A stretch of 64,000 nucleotides of DNA, from positions 8,077,988 to 8,141,987 of the forward strand of contig ML679974.1 in assembly GCA_007922225.1 (NCBI GenBank), in the 5' to 3' direction. A program made the position numbers and the translations under genes. Below, piece after piece: positions 1 through 10,454 of this stretch (positions within the stretch are counted from its first letter, which is position 1; each line of letters opens with the position of its first letter). The notes under the pieces were generated by a model. It saw only the letters and a program-made list of their open reading frames with translations, did not search any database and was not told the origin of the DNA. This DNA comes from Emydura subglobosa. Taxonomy: Eukaryota; Chordata; Testudines; Chelidae.

Positions 1-59
1 GACAGAAATCGTTTTGGTCATTCTTAAAATGTCCAGAAGAGGAGGAGGAGGTAATGAAG

Positions 60-140
60 GCCCCCCAGCCTTTAACACAGTGGTGAGAGTACTCACCTGG
101 GATGCAGGAGTCCCAGGTGTGAATCCCCACCTCTGGAACA
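60..140 (+). repeat. tRNA-like SINE head fragment
   Basis: The stretch reads like the head of a tRNA-derived SINE. CAGTGGTGAGAGTACTCACC resembles a tRNA A-box and D-arm region, and GGTGTGAATCC about 35 bases downstream resembles the pol III B-box consensus (GGTTCRANNCC) with a few mismatches. It is followed by AT-rich sequence and not by a tRNA acceptor stem, so it is not a tRNA gene. Similar segments are common in turtle genomes, which is remembered and not searched. Confidence 0.4.
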
Positions 141-239
141 GACCCGTAACGGATATTTTCAATTCACTGAAAATTCAAAACAAAAAAGTAAAAATTCAGA
201 CCCGAACCAAAACTTTTCTTCAGTATTTTACAACTGACA

Positions 240-1190
240 CTGAACTGGAGAATCAGTTATTCACCCAGCTCTATTGCTCAGTGTCAGATTTGCTGCAAAA
301 AATGTTGCTTTTGCTTTTAGCTCTGGTTCCCCATTCAGTGTGTTCCTCTTGTGCTGCTAAGGGAGATTTAATTCCAGGGTTTTAGGTCTCTGTCACACAA
401 TGGCATGCATGCATCGGTCAAGATGATTCTTGCTGCTGCACTGCTTTTCCATGTACAGCTCATCTGCAATATGTTGTTCTTTCCAACACAAATGACTGGC
501 CAGATTCCCTTCTGAACCACAGTTCTCTTGGAGCAGGAAATGGGGTATCAGGGAGTTACCAGCTGTACCAGAGCAGAGCTGTGTTCTGCCTTACCCCTAA
601 CACATCAGAGGACCCTGACAGGGGAGCAATTTTACAGCTGCTGAGAGCCTCCCTCTGCTGGTGGACTTCTCAACAAAGCATCTGTGGCCAGATTCAGGCC
701 CCTTTGTGTCACACAGGTGGAGCCTAGGAGCCAGAATCAGGGCAGAGAACTTGGCCTGATGTATCCTTAACCTGCTGTTTGTCTGTTCGTAATTTAATTG
801 CAAGATTTGCTCCCTTGTTATTTGAAATGTGACGCCAAGTGGAAGCTTGAAGAGACTTGCTGATGGGGCTATCTAAAGCTGTCAGCCTACTGGCTGCAGT
901 TCTAGATTTGTATTATTTAAGGCTTTTGCTGCTGTTTTAGGTTTAATGTGTTTACTCTCTTGATGGCTTTGTCAATATACATTCCATGTTAAAAAAGTTG
1001 AAGTGTCAATAAAAAAGAGAGAGGGCCCAAAATAACCACCTATGAATGGGAGGATGGAAAGCAAAATGCAGGTTTATCAATAGTCTATTTGGGAACAATT
1101 TAAAATGTGAATCACTTCACAGTAAGTGTTGTAAATATTGGCTTAGGGAGGCTATCAAACGGACAGTGCACAGTTAAATCTTCCTCTGAA
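240..1190. other. Non-coding, no clear feature
   Basis: I see no supported gene here. All six frames are broken, and the longest frame is a chance 68-codon one on the minus strand. The segment around 580-760 is relatively GC-rich and could be an old unclassified repeat, but I cannot name it. Confidence 0.5.
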
Positions 1191-1213
1191 TCTATTTGCA
1201 CTGCTCTCACTTA

Positions 1214-1285
1214 GGGGCTGAGCCAAAGTCCACTGAAGTTAATGGGAGTCTTTCCAATGCTTTCAATAGGCTTTGGGTCAAGTCC
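1214..1285. repeat. Short imperfect palindromic repeat
   Basis: The left part (GAGCCAAAGTCCACTGAAG) is complementary, with several mismatches, to the right part (TTCAATAGGCTTTGGGTCA). It belongs to the class of dispersed hairpin repeats seen many times in this window, whose centre carries a CATTGACTTCAATG-like core. No coding potential. Confidence 0.55.
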
Positions 1286-1299
1286 TTAACATGCATGAT

Positions 1300-1965
1300 G
1301 TAGCTTTAACATACCTGTGATCCAGCACTGGGTGAACCACAGGTGGTGCTGTGGCTTCTGAGAAACTAGGCAGACACTGTTGTTAGTTGTACCTTTAATT
1401 AGGTGCATGCCATTACTGGATATGCCTTTAGCTTTCCATGTAACTAGCAAATCATGCCAATACAGAACAGTCTTAGAAGGTGACTTGAAGAGAGAAAGAT
1501 AGGAAGGTAATTGATGCACCCCAATGGCACAGAGTTTTGCCAGAAGGGGTCAGAGTGGTGCAAAACTTAATTACAAGCCCAAAGCTCAGGCTCAGGGGAC
1601 TGACATTTGAGTTTTGAGCAAACCTTAGCTGATTAATGGTTTAGGTAGCAAGAAACTTGGGAAACTTGGTGTTTTTGGCTAAGTCTTGCTTTGAGTGTAG
1701 GTTCAATCAAATAAAGCTTTGGGACACCAAAATGAACATGCAAAAGAGTTTGTATAAATCCTGCACACTGAAATGGTTTCTGACATAGGAACATTTGAGG
1801 GAATCCACCCAATTAAAAAAAAAATCAGTGGCCATTTCAGAAAATGTTGACCTTAATCTCTCTGGATCTCAATCTCATCCTCTAGAGGTATTGGCTTGAT
1901 TAGCTGTGAAATACTCCAAGGTCTTCAGATGGTAGGTTCTATTCCTAATGCAAAGTGTTATTAAG
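1300..1965. other. Non-coding, no clear feature
   Basis: Unremarkable AT-rich sequence with stops in every frame. I see no repeat boundary or RNA structure that I can support. Confidence 0.45.
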
Positions 1966-1973
1966 GGCCCAAT

Positions 1974-2160
1974 TTTTCATAAGGCTCAGCATCCACAACC
2001 AGGGTCAGCTTTTCCAAAGTGCTCAGCACGCTGGGTGCATGTTCTATATTGAGCTCTTTGGAAAATCTGACCAATAGTATCACCATGGGAGCGGCTTGGG
2101 TTTTTTGAAAATCTGACCCTTTTTAGATGCCTAAATGGGAGCTGGAATCTTTTGAGAAAT
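1974..2160. repeat. Cluster of degraded palindromic repeat fragments
   Basis: GGGCCCAATTTTTCA opens the segment, and the phrase GAAAATCTGACC occurs twice near its end (about 2065 and 2107). The motifs (GCTCAGCA, GGAAAATCTGACC, GATGCCTAAATGGGAGC) are those of short dispersed reptilian hairpin repeats. It looks like two overlapping, decayed copies. Confidence 0.4.
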
Positions 2161-2164
2161 TTGT

Positions 2165-3500
2165 TTCCAGGTTTTGCGGGTGCTTATAGTCTCTATGTGA
2201 AATTCTGGCTCCTCTGAAGGCAATGGAAGTTTTGCTGTTGACTTGAATGGATCCAAGCCTGATCTCTAAAATTGGAAAGTGTTTGAATGAAAAGCTCCAT
2301 CCTCAGTTCTAGAAAGACAAATGCTCTGCACACATATTTCAACAGAGACATTCGAAGACTGCTTGGGGTACCAGAATGCCCAGCCTCCACGCAAGGAATT
2401 AGTTTATGAAGCAGAAAATATGACAGCAGATTTGCTCATGCTCATTTGCTTTAGGTGTAGTTGTCTATTTTAATGCATCTGCATTTTTCACCCCCTTCCT
2501 CAATCCTCCTTCCTTTTCTCGAGGGAATAAGGCTAAGAGAATTCTGCTGTGGCAAATCTGGAACCTGTCGAGTTCACCACCTCTGGTGTCCATCAGAAAG
2601 AAAACTGTGATTAAGGGTGACAGGGCCCTTAGGAAGCCAGAAGGTGAGATGGCAGGCTGAGAAGAAAATGACAGGGACTCTAGAATTATTTGTTCCCATA
2701 TAACAGGTGTCAGCAATTTCAGATAAAGGGAGTGCCTGGGAGTTCCAGTGCTCCAGGCAGCACTTAGAGGGAAAGATGTATTTTTAAAAGGGCATGTTCA
2801 CTCAGTGATAGAGTGCATGTGTTGTGCTAAATGTCCTTAAATCCCTCTGGTAACACAGCCGTCTGTAACAATAAATAGCAAATAACTATTGTCTCCTGTG
2901 AGACTGCTGCTATCATACTACCAAACAGGAGTCATCCTGTTCTAGGCTGAGATGTAAGAGCCCATGCGTTTATTATGTTTTCAAGGGAAAGACACATACA
3001 CTATATTAATATATTTAACCTGGAATCTTAGCTTGCTTGTATCCAAAGAAGGGTTTGTGCAAAATCAACAGTGACACTTAAAATACTTTCAGATTCAAAA
3101 CCAAACAGATAAAAATTCATCTATGTTGGAAATAGTGGTATCATCTACATGTCTGTGAATTCCAGATATTACCACTTGGTTTCCAGGCATGTTACAATTT
3201 TAAATCTTCTCACGATGACAGGAGCTGCTGAAAGACTCTCAGTGGTTGCAGTGATGGGCGTCAACATCAGCGCCAATCTAGACAGAGGTGAGATGTCAAA
3301 TTGTGTGGATTCATGATCTGTTTTGGTCTCTGTAGCAACTCAAAGTCCAGCTATTGGTCCCATTTTAAAATATGGCCACATTGGTTATAACCACCTTAAA
3401 AAAATATATAATCATGGAAGAAAGTGACCATGCGCCAAGCTGAATGATACTAAGCATTCAGAGTCTAAAAAAGCATGTTGCATATATATATATAGTTAAT
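2165..3500. other. Non-coding; short (TA)n run near the end
   Basis: No gene is supported. The only simple-sequence feature is a short (TA)n tract at 3482-3494. Frames of 65 and 83 codons on the minus strand look random. Confidence 0.5.
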
Positions 3501-3504
3501 ACTA

Positions 3505-3660
3505 ACAAACCCTCACAACTCACTTCTAAGGTAAGTATCATTATCCCCATTGTCCAGATGGAAAACTGAAACACAGAGACGGAGACACTGGCCTAAAGCA
3601 AAGCAAGCAGGTGGGACAAACAACATTAGAACCCCAGACTTCCTGACTGCCGGCTTTGTG
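3505..3660 (-). repeat. MIR/CORE-SINE-like element, minus strand
   Basis: The sequence matches the reverse complement of a MIR-type SINE body: CATTATCCCCATTGTCCAGA followed by AAACTGAAACACAGAGA, then a decayed 'protein-binding-like' segment and the tRNA-related AACCCCAGACTTCC. Such elements are old CORE-SINEs. Overlapping open frames on both strands (68 and 111 codons) lie largely in this repeat and are not genes. Confidence 0.65.
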
Positions 3661-3664
3661 GTCA

Positions 3665-4685
3665 GACTGCTGGCTTTGTGTTCCCACTGCCGAACGACAC
3701 CAGGTCTCCCAGAACTCCTCACTCCACTGTACATGACAAACATCTGTCTGAAATGATTTTCAGCCTCCTCAACATTTAAATATAGATGAGAACAATTCAG
3801 CACTGGCATGCACCCAAAATGCAGAAGGCTAGATTGTCTTTGCTCCACAGTGGCCCAGGGTGCTGGCCAAACACAGGGGGTGTCATGAGAAGGGAGTTAC
3901 ACCATCACAAAAGGTGTGTGGTCTCTGCACCCCAAGTGCCTCAGAAGCGACCTCAAATAGACTAGTGTGGAGGGCAGCACTGGGTTGGTTCATGGAGAGC
4001 CAAGATGATGCAGCGATCCAGTGTTTCCCACATACCAGACAACCGGGAGAGGCAGTGAGGCTGCTACTCCAGCTTTGGCTCCATATTTTTGGTAGGCTGG
4101 GCATTAACTCAACAGGACTGAATATCCTGAGTGATTGGAATTGGTTATGTAAGCACAGAAAAATCTATTCCAAAGGAAGTCTATAGAAGGGATGGGGAAA
4201 CTGGTAGAGAAAACAACCTCTCACTTTTTCCTGTCCCTACCTTCACAAGAACTTGGTCCATTTATAGACCAGATCCTGAATCTTTGGGGAGATTCTGAAA
4301 TGTTTGGTTAATATTTTCCCTCCCCACCTGTCCCAATTCCCTTTAGTTTTCCTGTACACCTGAATGTCCTAATTCCTATCAGGACTGAAAATGGATGTGC
4401 TGAAACCTCTCCTGGAGAATATCTGGCTCATACAGAAGCAGGAAACACCAGAAGAAAACGATTCACAAGAAAACGATTCTCTTGAGATTTCCAGCCTCGT
4501 TTTATAGACACAAGAAGTTAAATGATGGCTTGAGAAAGCATAATTAAGCATCTGGGCTGAACCTGAACTCTTAGCATATGTGGTTCAGCAGTCACTAACG
4601 TATGTGATACTTTGATGCTAAGCAGAAAAGGAAACAGATTTCACATATTCCATCTGATCTGGCCATTCAAAGTGCTTCGCTATCT
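3665..4685. other. Non-coding, no clear feature
   Basis: Overlapping frames of 108 codons (+, 3860-4186) and 73 codons (-) occur here, but neither has recognisable domains, splice-site context or a plausible start. I call it unique or very old sequence. Confidence 0.45.
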
Positions 4686-4687
4686 TA

Positions 4688-4768
4688 TTGCTAACCACCG
4701 CTCTAACCACTAGACCCATACTCCCCTCCCAGAGCTAGGAATAGAACCTGAAATCCTGATATCCCACA
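4688..4768 (-). repeat. tRNA-derived SINE head, minus strand
   Basis: Read on the minus strand this gives GGTTCTATTCC (a near-perfect pol III B-box) and, further 3' on the plus strand complement, TCTAGTGGTTAGAG (A-box-like). The order and spacing fit a tRNA-derived SINE head. It lacks an acceptor stem and is not a functional tRNA. The phrase TCTAGTGGTTAGAGC is typical of turtle SINEs as I remember them. Confidence 0.65.
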
Positions 4769-4769
4769 T

Positions 4770-5405
4770 TCCATTTCTGTCTCCCAAATGGCTGTGTAAT
4801 TCTCTGCAATCTGATGGAATTTAAAGCCTAAACTAAATATTCCTGGCTTCAATAGGCTTTGAATCAGCCACTTAAAGAACACCACATATTTAGACTGGTA
4901 CTTGTTGAAAATTATGACATTAATCAAACTATGACATAATTCAACTGATCCAAAGGGAATCTGGCATACATAGTATTAAATACTTCACTCAAATTAAAAG
5001 ACTCAGTTTTAAGATGAGTTTGGCATAGGTGAACATAGGTGGTGTTGCAGGCATTTGGTACTATGCATGAGGCCTACAGGCACATAATCCCACTCCCTAC
5101 CCTGAATTTTAGTCTGCTCTTAGATACTGGAACTGTAAAGTCAGCTACAGAAAACGAAAAATCATGCCATATCCTAATGGGAAACAAAGGTAATTTAATC
5201 AGAAGAGTGACAGTGATCACCTTTAGCATGACAAAATGGCAGTCACAACCTTCACTGAACCGGGCCCACAACGGAAGTGCACTCTCTGCAGCATCACACT
5301 GATTGGCTGTAAGGTAATGGATGGAGCACTTAGTAGCCTGCACTCCTTACTTTACAGCAATAAGAAAAACTAGACCAGAAGATCTTGTTATCCCTATTGA
5401 TGAGT
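4770..5405. other. Non-coding, no clear feature
   Basis: Nothing supported. Antiparallel frames of 87 and 89 codons overlap almost exactly around 5074-5302, which fits a chance stop-poor stretch better than a gene. Confidence 0.45.
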
Positions 5406-5620
5406 TGCTAAATCAGGGGTTCTCAAACGTTTTTTTTGCTGGGACCCTCTTTGCAAATATTTCAGGCTGTGACGACCACCTCCTCCAAAAGTGATAACCT
5501 CCCCCATGCCATGCCACCCTTACCAGCATGTGTGGGGGCTGACAGCTCGCGACCCCCCCCATAAAACATCGTGACTCCTGAAAGGTCATGACCCTCAGTT
5601 TGAGAACCTCTGTACTAAAT
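5406..5620. mobile_element. hAT-type MITE with inverted ends and 8-bp TSD
   Basis: The element runs 5414-5612 (199 bp). Its ends are inverted repeats: CAGGGGTTCTCAAAC on the left, and GTTTGAGAACCTCTG on the right, a 14/15 match when complemented. It is flanked by TGCTAAAT (5406-5413) and TACTAAAT (5613-5620), a 7/8 match. CAG..-type ends with an 8-bp target duplication are the signature of hAT transposons. There is no transposase frame inside, so it is non-autonomous and would have depended on a transposase in trans. Interior phrases such as AGCTCGCGACCCCCCC fit turtle hAT MITEs as I remember them. Confidence 0.9.
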
Positions 5621-5624
5621 TCTC

Positions 5625-6625
5625 GTAAGTAGTGGAGGCTTGTAAGTGTGTTTACTACTCTTTACACACACACACCACAAATCTTTAAAGCAGTGAGTGT
5701 GCACACACTTTTGCATAAGTTATACATAATTGTTACCTGTATATGCATTTTCATCAGTCATTTGCATTTGAGTAAGTACATGCTTTGTTCTGTGCAAGGA
5801 AGAGGAAGACTGGTCTTGGAGAGTTTTCCTCAGGTTGTATTTTCTTTTAAGGAGGAGTGTTTGACTTAAAAAGAGGTCATGGCCTGCATAATTTTACAAA
5901 CTTTTAAAACTTTTGGTGCCCAATTTAGTGTCCGAAGAGTGACAGAATTTCGAACTAGCAGCAATTACAGGAAGAGGGAATAGATAAAAAGCAAAGGTGT
6001 ATTGCCTCAAAGCCAGCCTGGCTCTCTTACTTTCCCACAGAGGCATATAATTCTCCCCAATTAGTAAGGCAGGTGCTTAAATCCTAAACCCAATGAAACC
6101 GAGAGGAACACAAGCAGTATTTATGTCTCCCCTTAATGGACAACTGTTCCGCTCCTTTGGAAAACAGGGACAGACACTCATTTTCCTTTCACTCTGAACT
6201 GAGCAGTGTAGTGAGGATCTCTGGCTGTCTTTGATTCTTTCTTGCGTGGATCTCAAAAGCCTTTTTTTCCCCCCCTGGGTACTTCTCTATACAGAAAAAC
6301 AAAGGGAAATGCCCCTTGCAATTTCAAAGGCTTCAAATATATTGACACCATTAGTGCTGGAAATAGACAACGGGGGTAGAGATAGTGGTTTTTGCCAGAG
6401 AGCTATTCACCAGTCATGTATATAAGGAAAAAAAACCATGTCACTATATCTGATTGCTGGATCACAGGCACAATGACTGGTACAAGGTATAACAGGCTGG
6501 GTAATCCCCTAACTTTTGCATATATTGTATGTCCCTCAAAATGCTTTGTTGAAAATCCTTGAGGTCAATTCTCTTTATCCACATATGCAGTATTATGTTG
6601 CCTTTTATAGTGTCTATTTTAATTT
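5625..6625. other. Non-coding, no clear feature
   Basis: No supported gene or repeat. Small frames (60-73 codons) show no recognisable protein features. Confidence 0.45.
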
Positions 6626-6629
6626 TGGT

Positions 6630-6900
6630 ATGTTTTTTAATTAATAGATAGCTAATTAACGTGCTATGAGGTTATCTTGTTAAATGTTAATTGGATGTGT
6701 AAACATTCCTTACAAGTTTAATATGTTAAGAAAAATGTAATATGCATTTGTTACTCGTGTCATTCTGAATTAATTACATGACAGCCAGATTTCTCCCTTC
6801 CCAACTTGAGAACCTTCAATAAGTACTCTTTTAAGAATCAATTGATATTTAATTAATATGTACTGGCTGTCTTAAATCTAAATTAATTCTTTCAATAAGT
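6630..6900. promoter_or_regulatory. TAATTA-rich unique block, candidate homeodomain-binding region
   Basis: About 270 bp of AT-rich sequence without repeat hallmarks. It contains several TTAATTAAT/CTAATTAAC/AATTAATTAC-type motifs (near 6639, 6652, 6769, 6849, 6884). TAATTA is the core site of many homeodomain factors. This is only a motif-density observation. Without conservation data it may be plain AT richness. Confidence 0.25.
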
Positions 6901-6904
6901 TATA

Positions 6905-7640
6905 GTGTGGCTGAAAGACAGCATGCTAGCACAACTTTCAATGCTGCAGAGTATTCCACTTGTTAGCACAAGAGGGCGCTTTGAGAAAAGAATCCAACCC
7001 AGCCGCCCATATTTCATGATGGGGCTCCTGGCCTCCCTCCTTTTGTTTTGTCAAGAACAAAAACTATCCACATGGAAATCTTTATGAGAGTTGCACGTAC
7101 TGTGCTGTGTCTCATTCCGCGGGGGGCTTCAGATTGCTCAGGGCTTTGCCATGACTGCTATCTGGATGGTGTTTTATTACACTGGATGATGAGGTCAATA
7201 ACCTTATCCCTTCATCTGGTAGGAAGCTCAGTCCACATTCCTTTACTCCCCTTTTATGTTACCTTCATAACATTCACAGATGAAATACAAGTAGATTTAG
7301 CACATTGTTTCCATGCATTGATATTCCTAGCTTCAGGAAAATAGGATTATTGAGTCCCTGAGGGGCTGAATTTTGAAACGGATGCATGGCAACAACATTC
7401 ATGTTTAATTTATTATCTGTATGAAATCCTTAACATCAGCAAAACGGTCATGGAGTTTGTTTTTCCTTTCATCACACAATAAGGTTGTTAATGAATAAGA
7501 GACATCTCTGCACACTGTAGTTTAATACATACCCATTCAGAGCACTGTTAAAGGGGATCTGGATGGATTTTTGCCTGACAAGCCTTGAGTTCACCATTCT
7601 GAATATTTTGTGCAATGGCGAATAATGTTTTTAACAATGT
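6905..7640. other. Non-coding, no clear feature
   Basis: Two overlapping frames of 60 and 98 codons (6905-7087, 7048-7344) have no recognisable domains and no start context I can defend. No repeat identified. Confidence 0.45.
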
Positions 7641-7647
7641 GTTTAGG

Positions 7648-7856
7648 TAGCATTATTCATCCAAGGAGCTCAAAGCCCTTTACCAACAATAATCAAGGCT
7701 CTGGTGATAGAAGTGTGACTATGCATTATTACTGATGGATTAACTGAAGCACAGAGAGATTAAGGATCTTGTCCAAGGCCACAATGTGATTCAGTAGCAG
7801 CTCCCAGGAGTCCTGGCTCTCATTTCCGCCCTCTAAATGCAAGACAACACTACCTG
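7648..7856 (-). repeat. CORE-SINE/MIR-like SINE, nearly full length, minus strand
   Basis: Read on the plus strand the order is: tail (CTCAAAGCCCTTTACCAA), body (AACTGAAGCACAGAGAGATT, then CTTGTCCAAGGCCACA), and tRNA-related head (CCCAGGAGTCCTGGCTCTCA). This is the reverse complement of a MIR-type SINE, about 200 bp, close to the usual full length. The tail wording matches the turtle form of the family. Confidence 0.75.
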
Positions 7857-7954
7857 TCGCAGGCAGTTGCACCCTTTGCCCAGCTCTTGTTTTGGTGATC
7901 ATCGGTCATTACAGGGGAAACACAAAATGCTGAATGGAGGCCATGGCTAATAAG

Positions 7955-8075
7955 TTTAGGCCTGATCTAATTCCCCCTGAAGGCAACAGAAAGTATCTCA
8001 TTGACTTTAGGGGCTGCATTCTGGAAAGGACTAAAGGCCTGATTTTCAGAGGTGCTGAGCACCTGCCATTGATGA
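7955..8075. repeat. Two fragments of dispersed hairpin repeats
   Basis: AGGCCTGATCTAATTCCCCC followed by CATTGACTTTAGGGGC resembles one hairpin repeat. CTGATTTTCAGAGGTGCTGA, further on, resembles another; a related fragment occurs near 23930. Arms are too decayed here to fold well. Confidence 0.4.
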
Positions 8076-8189
8076 CAGCAGGGCCCAAACATAATTTTTT
8101 TGGGCACAGCACAAACTTATAACACGGGCCTCCTCCCCCACATATACCACAATCCCTCATCCCATACATACAATCTCATGAGCCATGAC

Positions 8190-8515
8190 ATTTTTTTCCC
8201 TCATGGTAATGGGGGTTGCAGCCTGGGCCAGGCCCCCCAGGGCCTCTGGGCCCTGGTAAAGTGTACCCTTCCCCCCCCCCCCATGTGGGGGCCCTGGATG
8301 GTGGCAGGTGCTTTGAGTGCTCAGCAATGATAATTTGTGCCAGAGCTGAGCCCTGGCACCTCTTGGCTTGGCAGTTCATAGCTGCAGCGCCTCTGGGTTT
8401 GCTGCATCAGGTATGAATGTAAAATAATTAATTGAGCCTCGGCACCTAGTTGGCTTGAGCACCAGCACCTCTTTCATTACAAATTAAGCCCTGGCACTCA
8501 GCATTTCAGAAACCA
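8190..8515 (-). repeat. GC-rich unclassified interspersed repeat
   Basis: A GC-rich island with a C run at 8267-8281 is followed by sub-repeats: GAGCCCTGGCACCTC, GAGCCTCGGCACCTAG and AAGCCCTGGCACTCAG recur about every 50-90 bp. Read on the minus strand it contains GTGCCAGGGCTTAATTTGTA. The internal repetition and the sharp composition change against its neighbours point to a transposon-derived repeat that I cannot classify. Confidence 0.45.
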
Positions 8516-8519
8516 GGCC

Positions 8520-9115
8520 CTCAATGACTTGCCATGGTCACATGAGAAGCTTGTGGCAGAGCCATGGCAGTAGTAGTTTTGCCCTGTTGTCAGATCTCTA
8601 GATTTGCTAATTTTACTGATTTTCTCTTTAAGGAGATTTGCTCCATTTCTTGCAGCCAAGAAGGCAAGAAGTCAGCTAGGAGTAGCTGAATGAGTTTGAA
8701 TGCACTGCAACTGTAATAATTAAATACCAGCTTTCCACTAGATGTAAGTGGCACACCTATTTCTAACCAAGAAAGCTGCTCTCAGGTTAGATGGTACCTT
8801 TTATGGCTGAAATAATACAGTAAGATGGCACAATCCAAATGTTACTGGATAGTTTGCCAACTGAACATCAAAATGAATAGCAGATGGCCAGCTAATCTCC
8901 AGGCATTTTTAAGCCAGTAATAATCAAAATAATCAGTGTTTCACATATGCATATTTGAATACTGTCCATCGGATCCTGCAGTTCTTCCTCAGGCATAATT
9001 ACTATCCATTGTCTTCAGCTTTCTTTTATACTGTCATTCTCCCTGTTTTTCCATTGCTGTAAGTTCCAAAGTCTCCTGCCATGGTCTCGTTCTAAGTTCT
9101 TAGAACTTCTTAGAA
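8520..9115. other. Non-coding, no clear feature
   Basis: Unique-looking AT-rich sequence. Nothing supported. Confidence 0.45.
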
Positions 9116-9122
9116 TGAAGGC

Positions 9123-9223
9123 TAAAATTTTCAAAACCACCTAAATGACTTAGGAGCCTAAATCCCAGTGACTTTCATTGATACTTAGGCTCTTAAGTCA
9201 CTAAGGTGATTTTGAAAATTTTA
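9123..9223. repeat. Hairpin repeat with 40-bp arms
   Basis: The left arm (9123-9162) and right arm (9184-9223) are reverse complements over 40 bp with roughly six mismatches, around a 21-nt loop. The outer ends TAAAATTTTCAAAA/TTTTGAAAATTTTA are perfect. It is a foldback, MITE-like repeat of a type dispersed through reptile genomes, with no coding content. Confidence 0.8.
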
Positions 9224-9761
9224 CTCTAAGTCTGCTGGAAATATGCCCCTCTCCCGCCCCCTGAAATGACATGTTAGAATTTGGATTTAGGGCCTGTCTA
9301 CACAGTCCATTAAAAAAAGTGGTTTCTGGAGAATTTAAGGTTTCAAACAAACAAACAAATACAAACAACAAAAGCCTTGCTAGCTCTTTTGTTGCAGTTT
9401 TTTGCTGCAGTTTTTGAAGATGGCATTCCATATGGGACCCAGTGCAATGCTGCTAGCCTGAATCTGCAGAAAGACGGATAAGTCAATAGCTCCTATGCAA
9501 TATGTAAATGGAAACCACCACCTCAATGGACTATTAACATAGAAACCTAATGATTATGATTTAAATGTCAATACTGTTAGCTAAAGTGTGAAATAGTTGA
9601 GAATCATCCAGTTATTATGTTTCACTTAGGGATAATCCACAGAATTCAGGGGCCAATTCTATAACCCTTACTTCCACAAGAAGTCTTTTAGTCACGTACA
9701 TTGTCCCATTAAAGTCAACAAACTAGATTGCATGGCCTTGTAGGTCACACGAAGAATTTAT

Positions 9762-9890
9762 GTAGTACTTTTCATCTATATTTCTCAAAGATATTTACAA
9801 AGGATAAATGTATTCCTCATTTTAAGGAAGGGGTAACTGAGCTGCAGAGAGTTAATTGACAGGAGCCAGAGTTGGGAACAGACACTTTGT
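9762..9890 (-). repeat. MIR-like SINE fragment, minus strand
   Basis: TACTTTTCATCTATATTTCT and then GGGGTAACTGAGCTGCAGAG followed by GCCAGAGTTGGGAACAGAC matches, in order, the reverse complement of a MIR-type SINE tail, body and head. The central part is shortened. Confidence 0.65.
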
Positions 9891-9927
9891 GTCTATTTCT
9901 CCTCTCACTCCTTTTTCTGTACTGCCT

Positions 9928-10452
9928 ATATAGATTGAAAATTCTTTGGTGTAAGAACTAGCTCTTGCTATATATGTAGACAGTAGAACTAGGAAACAGT
10001 TTTCAGATAGTTTATTTGACAAAAAATGCAGTTGTTTTGGGCTAATTTAAGCCAATTGCAAATTCAGGTTAAACTCAGTCAATAGTTTCAGCTGAGAAAA
10101 AAACGTCTAAATTGTCAAAAACCACTACATTTTGACAATTTTTAATAAGAAATATTTTGCTTTTTTCATTTCAAAATGATGGTTACTTTAGAAATTTAGC
10201 TAGATTTATTAACGCACATACATAAAGGTAAAAAATACTCCTAAACAAAACAAAGAAAAAAGGGAAAAAGAGTTCAGGTTGAACAAAGAACTTTGAGCCA
10301 AAAGAAAATTGTGATTGGATTTTGTTTTGGCCACTGACCTGAAAAATCAACTGTTTGCTCAGCTCTAACATAGAGTGCCTAACACCATAGGGTCTTGAGT
10401 TTGGTTAGGGGCTCCAGGCACTGATGCAGCACAAAAAAATGATAATAGTATC
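9928..10452 (+). repeat. L2/SINE-type tail split by an inserted element
   Basis: The left piece (AGATTGAAAATTCTTTGGTG, 9933-9983) and the right piece (TAACACCATAGGGTC then TAGGGGCTCCAGGCACTG, 10368-10452) are consecutive parts of the L2-type tail also seen at 34555 and 55060. They are separated by the AT-rich element at 9984-10367. This makes the tail the older element. Confidence 0.6.
9984..10367. mobile_element. AT-rich hAT-like non-autonomous element, 384 bp
   Basis: The ends are inverted: TAGAACTAGGAAACAGTT on the left; the right end, complemented, reads TAGAGCTGAGCAAACAGTT. The interior is rich in AAAATTTT-type words and has no transposase frame. It lies inside an L2-type SINE tail. The 8-bp flanks match only 4/8, so the hAT assignment rests on related copies at 19102 and 30513, which keep better target duplications. 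Confidence 0.65.
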
Positions 10453-10454
10453 AG

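Noticed and set aside
60..140. tRNA gene
   Set aside because: The A- and B-box-like words are imperfect and no acceptor stem can be drawn; a SINE head explains it.
4688..4768. Minus-strand tRNA gene
   Set aside because: The B-box is good, but the cloverleaf does not close; a tRNA-derived SINE is more likely.
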